Positions 1-8,030 are shown, counted from the stretch's first letter. The stretch: DNA of 12,715 nucleotides from JAVBRU01 sp031547595 (GCA_031547595.1 JAVBRU010000119.1:1-12715); one strand, 5' to 3'. Notes: generated by a model from the sequence alone, not told the origin. Program-made: numbers and translations.

Positions 1-1071
1 CTCTATGTTGTTACCACCCAGGATTTGAAGAGTGTTACGCCATTCAATACAGACACGATGTACATCATAGAAGGCCGCGCCATCACACCGGCGGATGATC
101 GGGCAGTCTGCGTGGTCAGCGCAGAATTGGCGAAAAAGCAGAACGTGCATATCGGGGATACGATTTCTTTCCGATTGTGGGAATCCAAGCTTGAGTTGAC
201 GGATGGTGTTAAGTTCGAGCCAAACGGCGCACAGCTATGGGGCTTAAGCGCACCTGCCGATAGCGCTCGAGTATTTGCCGAGGTTGCATACGAGGTGGTG
301 GGCATTTACCATTCCATGGGTTGGGTGGATTACGATTTTCAGCAATACTTTTCCCCCAACACGGTATTTGTGTCTGCCTGCGCCACGCCGCGCAGCGGAT
401 ACGAAAGTACCATAGCGCAAAGCCCGCAGGCGATGTGGGGGTTTTATCTGAAAGACCCGAACGAAGGGGAGGCTTTCCTGGCGTCGGTTCCGCCGCAGCT
501 GCGCAGCTCCGTGCAGCTTTTGGATCAAGGGTATAGCTATGTGAAGCCGCTGCTTTCGGAGCTGGTTGTCAATGCCCGCACCATATTGTGGGGCACGCTG
601 GCGCTTTGGGCCGTGGTGACGGGCATCTTTCTGTTTCTTCACGTGTTGCGTGCCCGGCACACAATGGGCACACTGCGCAGCCTGGGCATGCCTGCGCGCA
701 AGGTGTTTGCCGTTTTTATGCTGTGCTGTATGGGGCTTTGGCTGCTCAGCGCGTCCCTGGGCGGCGCAGTGAGCGCCCTGATGTATGACGATCTGGAGGC
801 AAAGGTGTACCAGGACGTTCTCCAGTCCAAGGTCTACAATCAGGCTTTTTCTGATCTTGGCTCCGGGGCGGATCAGGGCACCAACAAATGGACGGGAGAA
901 ACGGACAATACATCGGCGCAAATATCCGGGCGTGTTCTCCTGCCTGGCGCCAACGCAGGGGTTGCGCTGCTGGCTCTTGGCGCGCAGGGTGTTCTGTTCT
1001 TTGTTGTCTGCGCAATCACAGTGGGCGGGGCAAGCCGGAAGAAAATCGGACGCCTGCTCAGGAGGGGTTGA
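1..1071 (+). CDS. ABC transporter permease, FtsX-like (5' end outside window)
   Basis: The reading frame is open from the first base, so the N-terminus, including the first membrane segment, lies upstream; the visible part is about 356 residues. It begins with a soluble extracytoplasmic MacB_PCD-like portion (to about residue 190). A hydrophobic segment (near 605-645), a charged loop RARHTMGTLRSLGMPARKV and a further segment (near 710-780) follow, which is the FtsX-domain signature in which a cytoplasmic loop meets the ATPase. A last hydrophobic segment ends just before the stop. The product should be one half of a membrane exporter or lipoprotein/peptide-handling complex with the next two genes. 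Its stop (1069-1071) is one base before the ATG of the second permease, with the AGGAGGGG binding site inside its last codons, so the genes are translationally linked. The substrate cannot be told from sequence. Confidence 0.85.
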   Translation, partial: LYVVTTQDLKSVTPFNTDTMYIIEGRAITPADDRAVCVVSAELAKKQNVHIGDTISFRLWESKLELTDGVKFEPNGAQLWGLSAPADSARVFAEVAYEVVGIYHSMGWVDYDFQQYFSPNTVFVSACATPRSGYESTIAQSPQAMWGFYLKDPNEGEAFLASVPPQLRSSVQLLDQGYSYVKPLLSELVVNARTILWGTLALWAVVTGIFLFLHVLRARHTMGTLRSLGMPARKVFAVFMLCCMGLWLLSASLGGAVSALMYDDLEAKVYQDVLQSKVYNQAFSDLGSGADQGTNKWTGETDNTSAQISGRVLLPGANAGVALLALGAQGVLFFVVCAITVGGASRKKIGRLLRRG

Positions 1072-1072
1072 T

Positions 1073-2221
1073 ATGTTGGGATTTTGGCTCAAGCAGCGCT
1101 TTTCGCGCACATTCATGTGGCTGCTGGTGATGTTCCTCACCCTGGCGCTGGCATTCTGCATGGGGGTGATTCATGATGCGCTTATCATCCAACAAAACAA
1201 ACTGGAGAGCTTGGAACAGGAATTTCCCGTGTGGATGCGCGTTTCCGATCTCACAGGCTCCCAAACGGACGGCCTGGACATTCCCAATTTCTATATCTGG
1301 TTATTTCAGTCGGATATCTATGTGGATCAGAGCGGCGTTGCTGTTCGCGAGTTTTTCACGAAGCTCTGCCTGAAGCTGACCGAGCAAGCGCAAACGGAGA
1401 AACAGCAGACAATCCAGCTGCTGGGCATCACACAAAGGGAGTCCGATCCCCTGCTTGCGCCCGAAAATGGGGCAGAAGTGAGCTTCTTTGAGGGATTCTC
1501 ATGGCTTGACTTTGAACAAGACAGGGCGCTTTGCCTGGTGCCGGAGGGCTTTGCCTACGATACGGACACGGGGCTGATACAGCTGACGGTGCGGGGGGCG
1601 GAAACGGATTATCAGGTGATTGGCACGGTGCACGGCGTATCGAACCGGGTGTATGTCCCCTGGCGGTTTGTGGTGAACGCGTACCGTGACGGGATAGAAA
1701 CCACCGAATCGCTGGCTGCGTTGGTCAAGGATAATACACGCCTTTCAGAAATGAAAGAGCGTATGAAAAAATACTTTACATACGCCGAAATACTCAAGGG
1801 GACGAGTATATATTCTTATGCCATGACGGTTTTTGATTCTGGTTATATGACGGCGCACCAGTCTGCCACGCACAATATCGATCTGCTGAACACCCTGCAG
1901 CCGGTTTTCATGATGTTTTGCGCGGGAATGGGCTTGCTTGCCGGGTTCGTGCTTTTCCGCACAAGAAAGCGCGAATACGCACTCCTGCGATCGGTCGGGA
2001 CGAACCGGTATCAAGCGCTTTGGCTGCTCACAAGTGAGTTTCTGCTGGCCGCCATAGCAGGCGGGCTGCTCTTTGTGCTTATGGCCATGGCCGTGCCTGC
2101 TTTGAATGGAAGTCTCTTTTTCTTGCCTGGTGTGATATGCTGCTTTGCGATAGGCATCGTCATCGCACAAATGCTCATTCTGCGCGAGAGCGCGCTTCGT
2201 TCCTTGCAAAGCAACGAATAA
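1073..2221 (+). CDS. ABC transporter permease, FtsX-like
   Basis: A 382-residue membrane protein. I start it at ATG 1073 because AGGAGGGG (1060-1067) sits at good spacing in front; the frame is open further upstream but only inside the previous gene. An N-terminal hydrophobic segment (about residues 14-35) is followed by a long extracytoplasmic region (about 40-265). Three hydrophobic segments then close the protein, with the loop RTRKREYALLRSVGTNRYQ between the first two. That loop (E-x-LLRSvG) is the conserved coupling element of the FtsX/MacB superfamily. It forms a heterodimeric permease pair with the upstream gene and is followed 14 bases later by the ATPase gene. Assignment to the superfamily is firm; the cargo is unknown. 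Confidence 0.88.
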   Translation: MLGFWLKQRFSRTFMWLLVMFLTLALAFCMGVIHDALIIQQNKLESLEQEFPVWMRVSDLTGSQTDGLDIPNFYIWLFQSDIYVDQSGVAVREFFTKLCLKLTEQAQTEKQQTIQLLGITQRESDPLLAPENGAEVSFFEGFSWLDFEQDRALCLVPEGFAYDTDTGLIQLTVRGAETDYQVIGTVHGVSNRVYVPWRFVVNAYRDGIETTESLAALVKDNTRLSEMKERMKKYFTYAEILKGTSIYSYAMTVFDSGYMTAHQSATHNIDLLNTLQPVFMMFCAGMGLLAGFVLFRTRKREYALLRSVGTNRYQALWLLTSEFLLAAIAGGLLFVLMAMAVPALNGSLFFLPGVICCFAIGIVIAQMLILRESALRSLQSNE

Positions 2222-2235
2222 TCGGAGGTGCTGAT

Positions 2236-2874
<639 letters not shown>

Positions 2875-2904
<30 letters not shown>

Positions 2905-5010
2905 CCTGCGACGAATGATATAGATCGCCACGCCCAGCCCTATCAGCAGCGCCCACACGCTCGGCTCCGCCATATCGGTGAAGCGCGCAGGGATATCCTC
3001 GCCCTCCAGGATGCGCTGCTGAAGGATGCGCAGCTCTGTCTCCTGCTCGGTGGTCTCCAGCACGATAAAGGCGGTGTGCGGCGACAGCGTGCGCAGCGCA
3101 AAGGATGCGCGCGCATATTCTGCCACGGTGGCTTGGACGTGCGCGTTGTGGCGCAGGATCAGCGCATTGTCGTAGGGGTTGTCGCCCATGGGCAAAACAG
3201 TGGTGCAGCCTTTGCAGGATACATGCTCGCCCAAGTCCAGAGGTTGGTGCGCGTCCTTGCCCGCGGTCAGGCTGATTTCTGTGCCCAGAATATGGAGCGT
3301 GATAGGGGAGAGATGCATCACCTGAAAGCCTGTTTTGCGCGTTTCCCGCGCAGCAAAGGGATAGACCCGGAGGCGCAGCGCGTCCTCCTCCGGGGTATAG
3401 GCCAGCAGGCCGGGGTCTACGCGGCGGGCAATGGTTTTCTCATAAACCATTGTGGCGGCCGATTTTTCGGCCAACAGCCCTTGCCGGTTGAGCATACCCA
3501 CATAGAGGTAATAATCTGTTATAAAGCAACCCTCCGGGAAGGCAAACTGTATATCAAACTCGCGGTTGCCTTGCTTGAGCACGTTTTGGATACTCAAATC
3601 CACCCAGGAGGTATAGATGCCGGTGGCGGCATCATAGGCGGTGCGCACATCGTATGCCGCCAACACAAAATCAGGCTGCGTAATCTTCCAGGAGGATAGA
3701 TCAGGCTGCTCGGCGGCCTGATTGTAGTAGGTGGTATACAGCGCCTGCACCGTGCTGGTGCCGGGTGGCACAGAATCGAACACCAGCATACTGTACATAG
3801 AATCGAGCATCGGCAAAGAATCGCGGGAAGTAAGGAGGCTTCTACCAATGCTGCCGCGTGCAAAATCCTTGTTTGCCTTGTTCATGGCATTCAACGTGCG
3901 GGTAAGGCGCGGCACGTTGACAGCGGTTATTTGCTGCGTGGTCATGGCCTCGCGCGCTTTTTTGAAGTTCGCGCGGTCCGCCAGCATATCAACGCCCAGC
4001 AGCAGCGGCAACAGCAGCATGCCGCTTACGAATAATGCGGCAAGCGTCATCGTGCTGTGCTGCTTGCGCAGTGCTTTCCATTCCTGAATGATCTGGTATA
4101 GTTCCAGTGCAAACACCATCGCCGGGGTCAATAGCAGCACGCCTACGAGGACTAGCAGCCCAATCGCACCAAAGGGCATCAGCGGCAAAAACACCACCGC
4201 AAAGTATGTGATAAAGCTGAACCCTACCGCCTTGAGAAAAAATAGGGGCAGCCGTAGCTTCTTGGGCTTCTTTAGCGGCAGCATCAGAAGGCCGTTGCTG
4301 AGCGCCAGCAGCGGGAACAGCACGCTTCGGGTGTTCATGATCTCATAGCTCATCGCCGCGTTGAGGTACAGCCCGGCCATGGGCAGCACCATTGCCAGCA
4401 GGCCGACCACCCACCATTCCTGCCAGGGCCTTTGGCGCGGCAGCGGTTCTTCTTCGATCACCACTTTTTTCGGGCGCAGCGTCAGCCATAACAAACATCC
4501 GCCCAGACAGATGAAGCCCACCCCCGCGCACAGCAGCGCATAGGTGATGAATTGCCCCGCCTGGCCGATGCTGAAGGTCAGCGCACAAAGGAAGGGCAGA
4601 AAAAATCCCAGTCCGATGCTGCGCTGCGTGGAGACATCGCCCGGCTCCACACGCACGCCATAAAAACCATAACAGGTCATGCATATTTCCGCGCCCATCA
4701 GCGCAAACAGCAGCGCCTCCAGGTTGATCCATTGGATGGGCTGGGGGATGCTGTGCAGCATGGCCATCAGCGCAACAAACAATGCGGCGTCCGCCCCGGC
4801 GAACAGCAACATCACCTTTTTAGAGGGCTGGTGCTTCAGGAAAGACAGCGCAAGCGCAACCCCTGCAGATACTGCCAGCACCGAGAGCAGCACAATCACC
4901 CAAGGGGAAGATTGCAGCTGATCCATCTGCGCATTGAAAATGGCAACGATCACCCCAAACAACTTCAAACAGGCAGAAACCCGCAAAACCTTTGCTTCTT
5001 CAAACGGCAT
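2875..5010 (-). CDS. MSEP-CTERM-like membrane protein with VIT-like domain, exosortase K substrate
   Basis: A 711-residue protein whose first half is mostly hydrophobic, with about ten predicted membrane segments in residues 1-340. An outward-facing region follows. Residues about 468-576 resemble a VIT domain: FPEGCFITDYYLYVG, then MVYEKTIARRVDPGLLAY, then a paired strand region. A stretch with SPHTAFIVLET follows. The C-terminus is a sorting tail: MAEP (680-683), one hydrophobic segment (about 684-699), then RRR and a short basic end. This tripartite tail is the MSEP variant of PEP-CTERM, where the named exosortase is XrtK, encoded immediately upstream. I prefer ATG 5010, which has GGAGAGGGGG in front and overlaps the exosortase gene by 11 bases; ATG 5046 would lack a good site. 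The prediction is cleavage or anchoring at the MAEP site by the neighbour; the biological role is unknown. Confidence 0.82.
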
Positions 5011-5473
5011 TTTGTTCGCCCCCTCTCCGTTTTTGCGCCACGGCATACAGCGCCGTCAATGCGCCAAAGTATACAAACAGCGATAATAAAGTGTGGATCA
5101 GCGTGCCGCTTTCCAGCCCTGCAAAGGGCAGGCTGATGGCGATGCGCACCACACTGACAAACAGCGTACCCAGCAAGCACCCGCCGCATAGCAGCGGCAG
5201 CCGCCGGAAGCTGCCCGGAAAACCAAGTGCCAGCATCAGGTATGCGCACAGGAACAATTTGGCACCCATGCAGCCTGGCGTAATCACAATCTGCGCGCCA
5301 AAGCTGACATACCCTTCGGGTATCAAAGTGAAATCCAACCCCCAGATTAGCCTGATCAGCCACACATGGGGCAGAAGCGCCATTTGCCAGAACTGCATCA
5401 GCATCCCATAGCACAGCAGTGCCGACCCTGCCGCCATCAGGCAATACAGCGGCCTTTTTCGCAACTGTTGCAT
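5000..5473 (-). CDS. xrtK: Exosortase K (XrtK-like membrane cysteine transpeptidase)
   Basis: A 157-residue integral membrane protein with several hydrophobic segments. The exosortase/archaeosortase catalytic triad can be read directly: Cys68 in TPGCMGAKLF, Arg110 in VSVVRIAIS and His127 in LIHTLLSLFVYFG, in the right order and with each residue at the edge of a membrane helix. Exosortases recognise a short C-terminal motif followed by a membrane segment and basic residues, cut there and transfer the product. The short length and the adjacent MSEP-type substrate match exosortase K. The start codon follows the previous gene's stop with one base between (TAG T ATG), with GAGGAAT as binding site, and its 3' end overlaps the substrate gene, so all four genes form one transcriptional unit. 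Family call from memory and motifs, not a database search. Confidence 0.82.
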   Translation of the reverse strand: MQQLRKRPLYCLMAAGSALLCYGMLMQFWQMALLPHVWLIRLIWGLDFTLIPEGYVSFGAQIVITPGCMGAKLFLCAYLMLALGFPGSFRRLPLLCGGCLLGTLFVSVVRIAISLPFAGLESGTLIHTLLSLFVYFGALTALYAVAQKRRGGEQNAV

Positions 5474-5474
5474 A

Positions 5475-5684
5475 CTATTCCTCAGGCTCGAAGCTCAGGA
5501 TATCCCCCGGCTGGCAGTCAAGCGCCTGGCAGATAGCCTCCAGGGTGGAAAATCGAATGGCCTTGGCCTTACCGTTTTTGAGGATGGATAGATTGGCAGG
5601 GGTAAGATCCAGCTTTTGCGCCAGCTCCATGGTGCCAATCTTGCGCTTAGCCATCATCACGTCCATGTTTACTATAATCGCCAT
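5475..5684 (-). CDS. Small Cro/CI-type HTH regulator, YozG-like
   Basis: A 69-residue single-domain DNA-binding protein. Residues 18-38 (TMELAQKLDLTPANLSILKNG) form the helix-turn-helix; the following KAIRFSTLEAICQALDCQPGDIL is the hallmark of the short YozG-like Xre subfamily. The start ATG 5684 has AGGAGG four bases upstream; the frame is open further back but only inside the preceding gene. It overlaps the end of the DUF2975 gene by 3 bp. In Firmicutes this type of regulator is very often paired with DUF2975 membrane proteins, and the pair probably controls its own promoter. Here the pair additionally heads an exosortase operon, so it may regulate the sorting system. Confidence 0.88.
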   Translation of the reverse strand: MAIIVNMDVMMAKRKIGTMELAQKLDLTPANLSILKNGKAKAIRFSTLEAICQALDCQPGDILSFEPEE

Positions 5685-5692
5685 GGCGCCTC

Positions 5693-6169
5693 CTATATGG
5701 TGAAATCGTTCTCTTGCTTGTACATCACGGCGCGGTGAAACACCTCCCGCAGCACCAGCAGGAACCCCGCAAAAAAGAAGAATACAAGCAGCAGCAGTAG
5801 TGTGAAGAAGGATGGCTCCAGGATGGTATAAATCGTGCAATCCACCGCCGCCAATAGGCAAAGCAGCGCCATCTGGCTCAGCGTTTTCACATTGCGCTCC
5901 ACAAAGGGGTCTTCCTCATTGATGGTGCGAAACACCCGTGCCGCATGATATACGAACAATACCATCAACACGCCAAACACCATCAGGAAAACCAGCCGGC
6001 ACCAGAAGCTTTGCGTGCTCATCGGCGTGCCATACAGCGCGTCGTTCAGTGGTTTCAGCGTGAAGGGAATGGACAGTGTGATGCCTATCCCCAGCACAAA
6101 CAATATCCTGAGCACCACTTCCATCGCCCCGGACAGCGCTTTTTTGCCCAAAATCAGCTTGCTCATCAT
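5693..6169 (-). CDS. DUF2975 family membrane protein
   Basis: A 158-residue protein with four predicted membrane helices (about residues 18-38, 58-80, 98-118 and 121-141). The motif INEEDPFVERNVKTL between helices 2 and 3 matches the DUF2975 signature (G/D-P-F followed by N and a K/R-x-L). Its molecular function is unknown; family members are typically cotranscribed with a YozG-like regulator, as here. Two adjacent ATG codons (6169 and 6166) follow AAAGGAG; the second has slightly better spacing, so the start may be 6166. It is the first gene of the exosortase operon and lies about 30 bases behind a consensus promoter. Confidence 0.85.
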   Translation of the reverse strand: MMSKLILGKKALSGAMEVVLRILFVLGIGITLSIPFTLKPLNDALYGTPMSTQSFWCRLVFLMVFGVLMVLFVYHAARVFRTINEEDPFVERNVKTLSQMALLCLLAAVDCTIYTILEPSFFTLLLLLVFFFFAGFLLVLREVFHRAVMYKQENDFTI

Positions 6170-6200
6170 ACTTCTCCTTTTTGTTGGTACTTGCAGGGTG

Positions 6201-6229
6201 AATATATCACAGGAAAATTCAATTGTCAA
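6201..6229 (-). promoter_or_regulatory. Sigma-A-type promoter of the DUF2975-HTH-xrtK-MSEP operon
   Basis: Reading leftward, TTGACA (6229-6224), a 17-base spacer and TATATT (6206-6201) lie about 30 bases before the DUF2975 start. This is close to the consensus and is the only strong promoter seen ahead of the four genes. Confidence 0.8.
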
Positions 6230-6242
6230 TAAAAATTTATTG
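6227..6242. promoter_or_regulatory. Candidate operator, A/T-rich inverted repeat over the -35 box
   Basis: CAATAAA-AA-TTTATTG is a perfect 7-bp-arm palindrome that overlaps the -35 hexamer of the exosortase operon promoter. A regulator bound here would block the polymerase; the YozG-like protein of the same operon is the natural candidate. Binding is inference. Confidence 0.45.
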
Positions 6243-6359
6243 ATATTCGATAAATATTTGTTGAATTGCAGTATTTTGATTTGTTTCCAGAATCCCATTC
6301 TCACAAAAATTCGACGTCATTCCCTCGGTAAAATCCCCGCCCAAATCGATAAAAAATGG

Positions 6360-6388
6360 TTGACTTTGCAAGCCTGTTGTGTTATTCT
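6360..6388 (+). promoter_or_regulatory. Promoter of the tRNA pair
   Basis: TTGACT (6360-6365), 17-base spacer, TATTCT (6383-6388), ending 26 bases before tRNA-Thr. Spacing is optimal and the distance fits a short precursor leader. Confidence 0.7.
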
Positions 6389-6414
6389 ATTAGTCGCTGG
6401 CGTTGTGCTGGTGT

Positions 6415-6490
6415 GCCAATATAGCTCAGTCGGTAGAGCAGCAGTTTCGTAAACTGCAGGTCAAGGGTTCGATTCCCTTTATTGGCTCCA
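6415..6490 (+). tRNA. tRNA-Thr (anticodon CGT)
   Basis: A complete cloverleaf can be folded: acceptor stem GCCAATA/TATTGGC, D-arm with AGCTCAGTCGGTAGAGC, anticodon stem GCAGT/ACTGC around the loop TTCGTAA, and a T-arm with GGTTCGATTC. The anticodon CGT (6448-6450) reads ACG threonine codons. The 3' CCA is encoded (6488-6490), as is common in Firmicutes. Confidence 0.95.
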
Positions 6491-6500
6491 TTTTTTATTT

Positions 6501-6577
6501 CGAGATGTAGCGCAGTTTGGTAGCGCGTCTGGTTCGGGACCAGAAGGTCGCAGGTTCGAATCCTGTCATCTCGACCA
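6501..6577 (+). tRNA. tRNA-Pro (anticodon CGG)
   Basis: Cloverleaf with acceptor stem CGAGATG/CATCTCG, anticodon stem TCTGG/CCAGA around the loop TTCGGGA, and T-loop GGTTCGAATCC. The anticodon CGG (6535-6537) reads CCG proline codons. The CCA end is encoded (6575-6577). It lies 10 bases after tRNA-Thr and is very probably processed from the same transcript. Confidence 0.95.
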
Positions 6578-6617
6578 TCTAAGGACTACGACATTGATAC
6601 AATGTCAGGTGCCTGCG

Positions 6618-6640
6618 AAGCCCAGCAACACTGGGCTTTT
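6618..6640 (+). terminator. Rho-independent terminator of the tRNA operon
   Basis: AAGCCCAG / CTGGGCTT form an 8-bp stem with a 5-base loop followed by TTTT. A smaller hairpin, GACATTG/CAATGTC (6590-6606), lies between it and tRNA-Pro. Confidence 0.7.
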
Positions 6641-6654
6641 CACATGCCCAGGTC

Positions 6655-6696
6655 AAAAAAACGCCGCTTTGGAGAGCTTCCAAGCGGCGTTTTTTT
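6655..6696. terminator. Bidirectional terminator between tRNAs and the leftward 249-residue gene
   Basis: ACGCCGCTT (6661-6669) pairs with AAGCGGCGT (6682-6690). A run of seven A lies on the left and seven T on the right, so the hairpin can stop transcripts arriving from either side: tRNA read-through from the left and the leftward gene from the right. Confidence 0.85.
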
Positions 6697-6705
6697 GCAT
6701 CCTAC

Positions 6706-6804
6706 CGTGTTCGAGATGCACCCTTGTCTTTGATGTACCTATGTTCCGTGTTACGGGTTAGGCATCGTGTTAGGGGTAAGAGGTTTCGTGTTAGCGATGC
6801 ACCC
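6706..6804. repeat. Short imperfect repeats CGTGTT...GATGCACCC
   Basis: CGTGTT-nnn-GATGCACCC occurs at 6706-6723 and 6787-6804 (15 of 18 bases identical, offset 81). CGTGTTA also occurs at 6747 and 6766. The copies lie in and just after the 3' end of the leftward gene and encode its low-complexity tail. Confidence 0.5.
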
Positions 6805-7500
6805 AGCGGTACACTTCACCTTTTCTTGCTTTTCCTCCGTTTGATTGCTGGACAAATCATCCAGGATGAGTTGAAAAAGCTGCTTGTTGGTCTCGATGTC
6901 TTCCGCATTCAGCGTGTCGAGATAGTAATTGGTAAAGCCCTGCAAAAACATGCTGAGAGGCGCGGCAACAATAAACCGCTTCTGAATCATCTCATTCAAC
7001 CTCTCCATAAGCTCTTCGCCGACTGACCGGCTGATCTCATCGAACAGGTGGTCAAGGCGCAGTTCGTCATAGGTTGAGAGTAGTTCAAACAGATAACCAT
7101 CTGTGTACTTCTTCAGTGACACCGGCAGCATGTCTTGTATGACTTTAATGGTGGCGAGCTTGGTGGCGGTATAATTCTCTTGGTGCAGGCTTTGAAAATG
7201 AGCAAGGCTCTCTTTGATTCGCTCTTGGTGCGTAACGCTGCACTCCGCCCCATCGCGCACCGCCGCGACAGCATGGATGATCTCGGAGAACGCCTCTCGG
7301 CCCGCCTCCGTAATGTCCATGGGCATTCGGGCATTGGCGATTTTCAAGGCTTGGGACAAGTAGTTATCAGCCAGATATGCCTTTGTGCCCAGCCTGTGTC
7401 GAACCTCCAGCGCCGTTTCAAAGAACGCGGCCTCCGCCGCCAGCAGTTCGTCCAGTCCAATTCCTTGAATGAAACCTACCGCATCCTTGAAAATGTTCAT
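6751..7500 (-). CDS. Hypothetical protein, mostly helical, behind an attenuator-like leader
   Basis: A 249-residue protein that I do not recognise. It has no signal peptide, no membrane segment and no metal or nucleotide motif I can name. It is rich in charged helices, for example AAEAAFFETALEVRHRLG near the N-terminus and FDEISRSVGEELMERLNEM in the middle, which suggests an all-alpha soluble cytoplasmic protein. The last 20 residues (KCTAGCIANTKPLTPNTMPNP region) are low-complexity and are encoded by short DNA repeats, so the original C-terminus may have been altered. The start is ATG 7500 with AGGAGG (7514-7509) eight bases upstream; a TTG three bases earlier is less likely. It is transcribed alone, with its own promoter (7785-7757) and terminator (6655-6696). 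Expression is likely controlled by the leader described separately. Confidence 0.72.
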   Translation of the reverse strand: MNIFKDAVGFIQGIGLDELLAAEAAFFETALEVRHRLGTKAYLADNYLSQALKIANARMPMDITEAGREAFSEIIHAVAAVRDGAECSVTHQERIKESLAHFQSLHQENYTATKLATIKVIQDMLPVSLKKYTDGYLFELLSTYDELRLDHLFDEISRSVGEELMERLNEMIQKRFIVAAPLSMFLQGFTNYYLDTLNAEDIETNKQLFQLILDDLSSNQTEEKQEKVKCTAGCIANTKPLTPNTMPNP

Positions 7501-7506
7501 CAAACA

Positions 7507-7525
7507 GACCTCCTAAAACGAGGTC
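7507..7525 (-). promoter_or_regulatory. Hairpin burying the ribosome binding site of the 249-residue protein
   Basis: In the transcript, GACCTC (7525-7520) pairs perfectly with GAGGTC (7512-7507) around a 7-base loop. The second arm contains most of the AGGAGG binding site. In this fold the site would be inaccessible. Confidence 0.55.
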
Positions 7526-7551
7526 AGAAACACCCCGACGTAAAAACACAT
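7513..7551 (-). CDS. Candidate 12-residue leader peptide (attenuator)
   Basis: ATG 7551 to TAG 7513 encodes MCFYVGVFLTSF. Its stop codon overlaps the AGGAGG site of the downstream gene, and codons 9 to 11 form the 5' arm of the hairpin that buries that site. A ribosome pausing late in this frame would open the hairpin and expose the site, the logic of erm- and cat-type translational attenuators. Against it: the only binding-site-like stretch in front (AAAGGAG, near 7580-7586) is 27 bases away unless an intervening hairpin (7562-7575) folds it closer. I cannot name a known leader with this sequence. Confidence 0.42.
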   Translation of the reverse strand: MCFYVGVFLTSF

Positions 7552-7588
7552 GCAAAGGCGTGGATATCGCTATCCGCTCTCCTTTGCA
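7551..7588 (-). promoter_or_regulatory. Leader hairpin, nested stems
   Basis: TGCAAAGG (7551-7558) and CCTTTGCA (7581-7588) form an 8-bp outer stem; GGATA-TCGC-TATCC (7562-7575) forms an inner stem. One arm carries the AAAGGAG motif and the other ends at the leader-peptide ATG, so this hairpin could gate leader translation. Confidence 0.5.
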
Positions 7589-7692
7589 CATGTCAAAAGC
7601 CGGGGATTGTGTTTTCAGCCGCCAGACTGTACAATAACATAGTCATGGCGCTGGAAACAGTTGTGCAAAGGTGCTTCATTCACCTTTCGCAG

Positions 7693-7718
7693 GGCTGACG
7701 TGTTGTAGCACGTCAGCC
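7693..7718 (-). promoter_or_regulatory. Leader hairpin near the 5' end of the transcript
   Basis: GGCTGACGTG and CACGTCAGCC are perfect 10-bp arms around a 6-base loop, about 30 bases after the predicted start of transcription. No T-run follows on the leftward strand, so it is not a classical terminator. It could stabilise the leader or bind a regulator. Confidence 0.5.
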
Positions 7719-7756
7719 TGCCATGATTTTTACATTACGGTGGTTCTGCCGTCGTT

Positions 7757-7785
7757 ATATAAACTCTGGATTGAAAAATTGTCAA
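7757..7785 (-). promoter_or_regulatory. Promoter of the leader and the 249-residue protein gene
   Basis: Reading leftward, TTGACA (7785-7780), 17-base spacer, TTATAT (7762-7757). Shifting by one base gives TATATA with an 18-base spacer. It predicts an untranslated leader of about 250 bases. Confidence 0.68.
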
Positions 7786-7834
7786 GAAAAACATGCTCCA
7801 GAGCGCCGAAGGCAACATAATCAGCCGCACAGAC

Positions 7835-8030
7835 TTACGTTTGACCGATTATCGCCTTGAGCATGTCATCAAGAGTTGCGATAGCAGCCCTTGATTTTTT
7901 TATTGTCTTCCTGAAGTAGCCTGACAGTCTCATACTTCATAATCCCGGACACCTTTGGTATTAGCAAAGGCCGCTCATTTTGATCGGCTTTTGCAGTATC
8001 CAAATGCAAAAATCAAGGCGATATAAGGCC
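7835..8030 (-). pseudogene. Possible frameshifted gene remnant
   Basis: Reading leftward, a frame open from about 8014 encodes a protein-like stretch ending in IMKYETVRLLQEDNKKIK. It then runs off frame at an A7 homopolymer; one base of shift restores AAIATLDDMLKAIIGQT and a TAA at 7835. The join reads like a continuous coiled, charged C-terminus, so this may be the decayed 3' end of a gene. I cannot name the family and see no start. The rest of 7786-8076 holds only inverted repeats. Confidence 0.3.

Noticed and set aside
244..1161. Long leftward open frame (305 codons) opposite the first permease
   Set aside because: It is His/Arg/Gln-rich without domain patterns, lies antisense to a clear FtsX-like gene, and has no binding site or operon context.
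3076..3699. Rightward open frame (207 codons) inside the MSEP-type gene
   Set aside because: It is the complement of a well supported coding region with VIT-like features and shows no recognisable motif.
6700..6810. CGTGTT repeats as a CRISPR or similar array
   Set aside because: Units are only 6-18 bp, unevenly spaced and partly within a coding tail; no spacer-like organisation or cas gene is present.
7593..7646. Second small leftward frame in the leader (MTMLLYSLAAENTIPGF)
   Set aside because: No ribosome binding site in front and no structural link to the buried site of the downstream gene.
7135..7698. Rightward open frame (187 codons) across the unknown gene and its leader
   Set aside because: It spans the promoter-proximal leader hairpins of the opposite strand and lacks a binding site or family pattern; the leftward gene has AGGAGG, promoter and terminator.
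7500..7785. Leader as a known metabolite riboswitch or T-box
   Set aside because: I see no T-box sequence or recognisable riboswitch core; the small frame and the buried binding site fit translational attenuation better.
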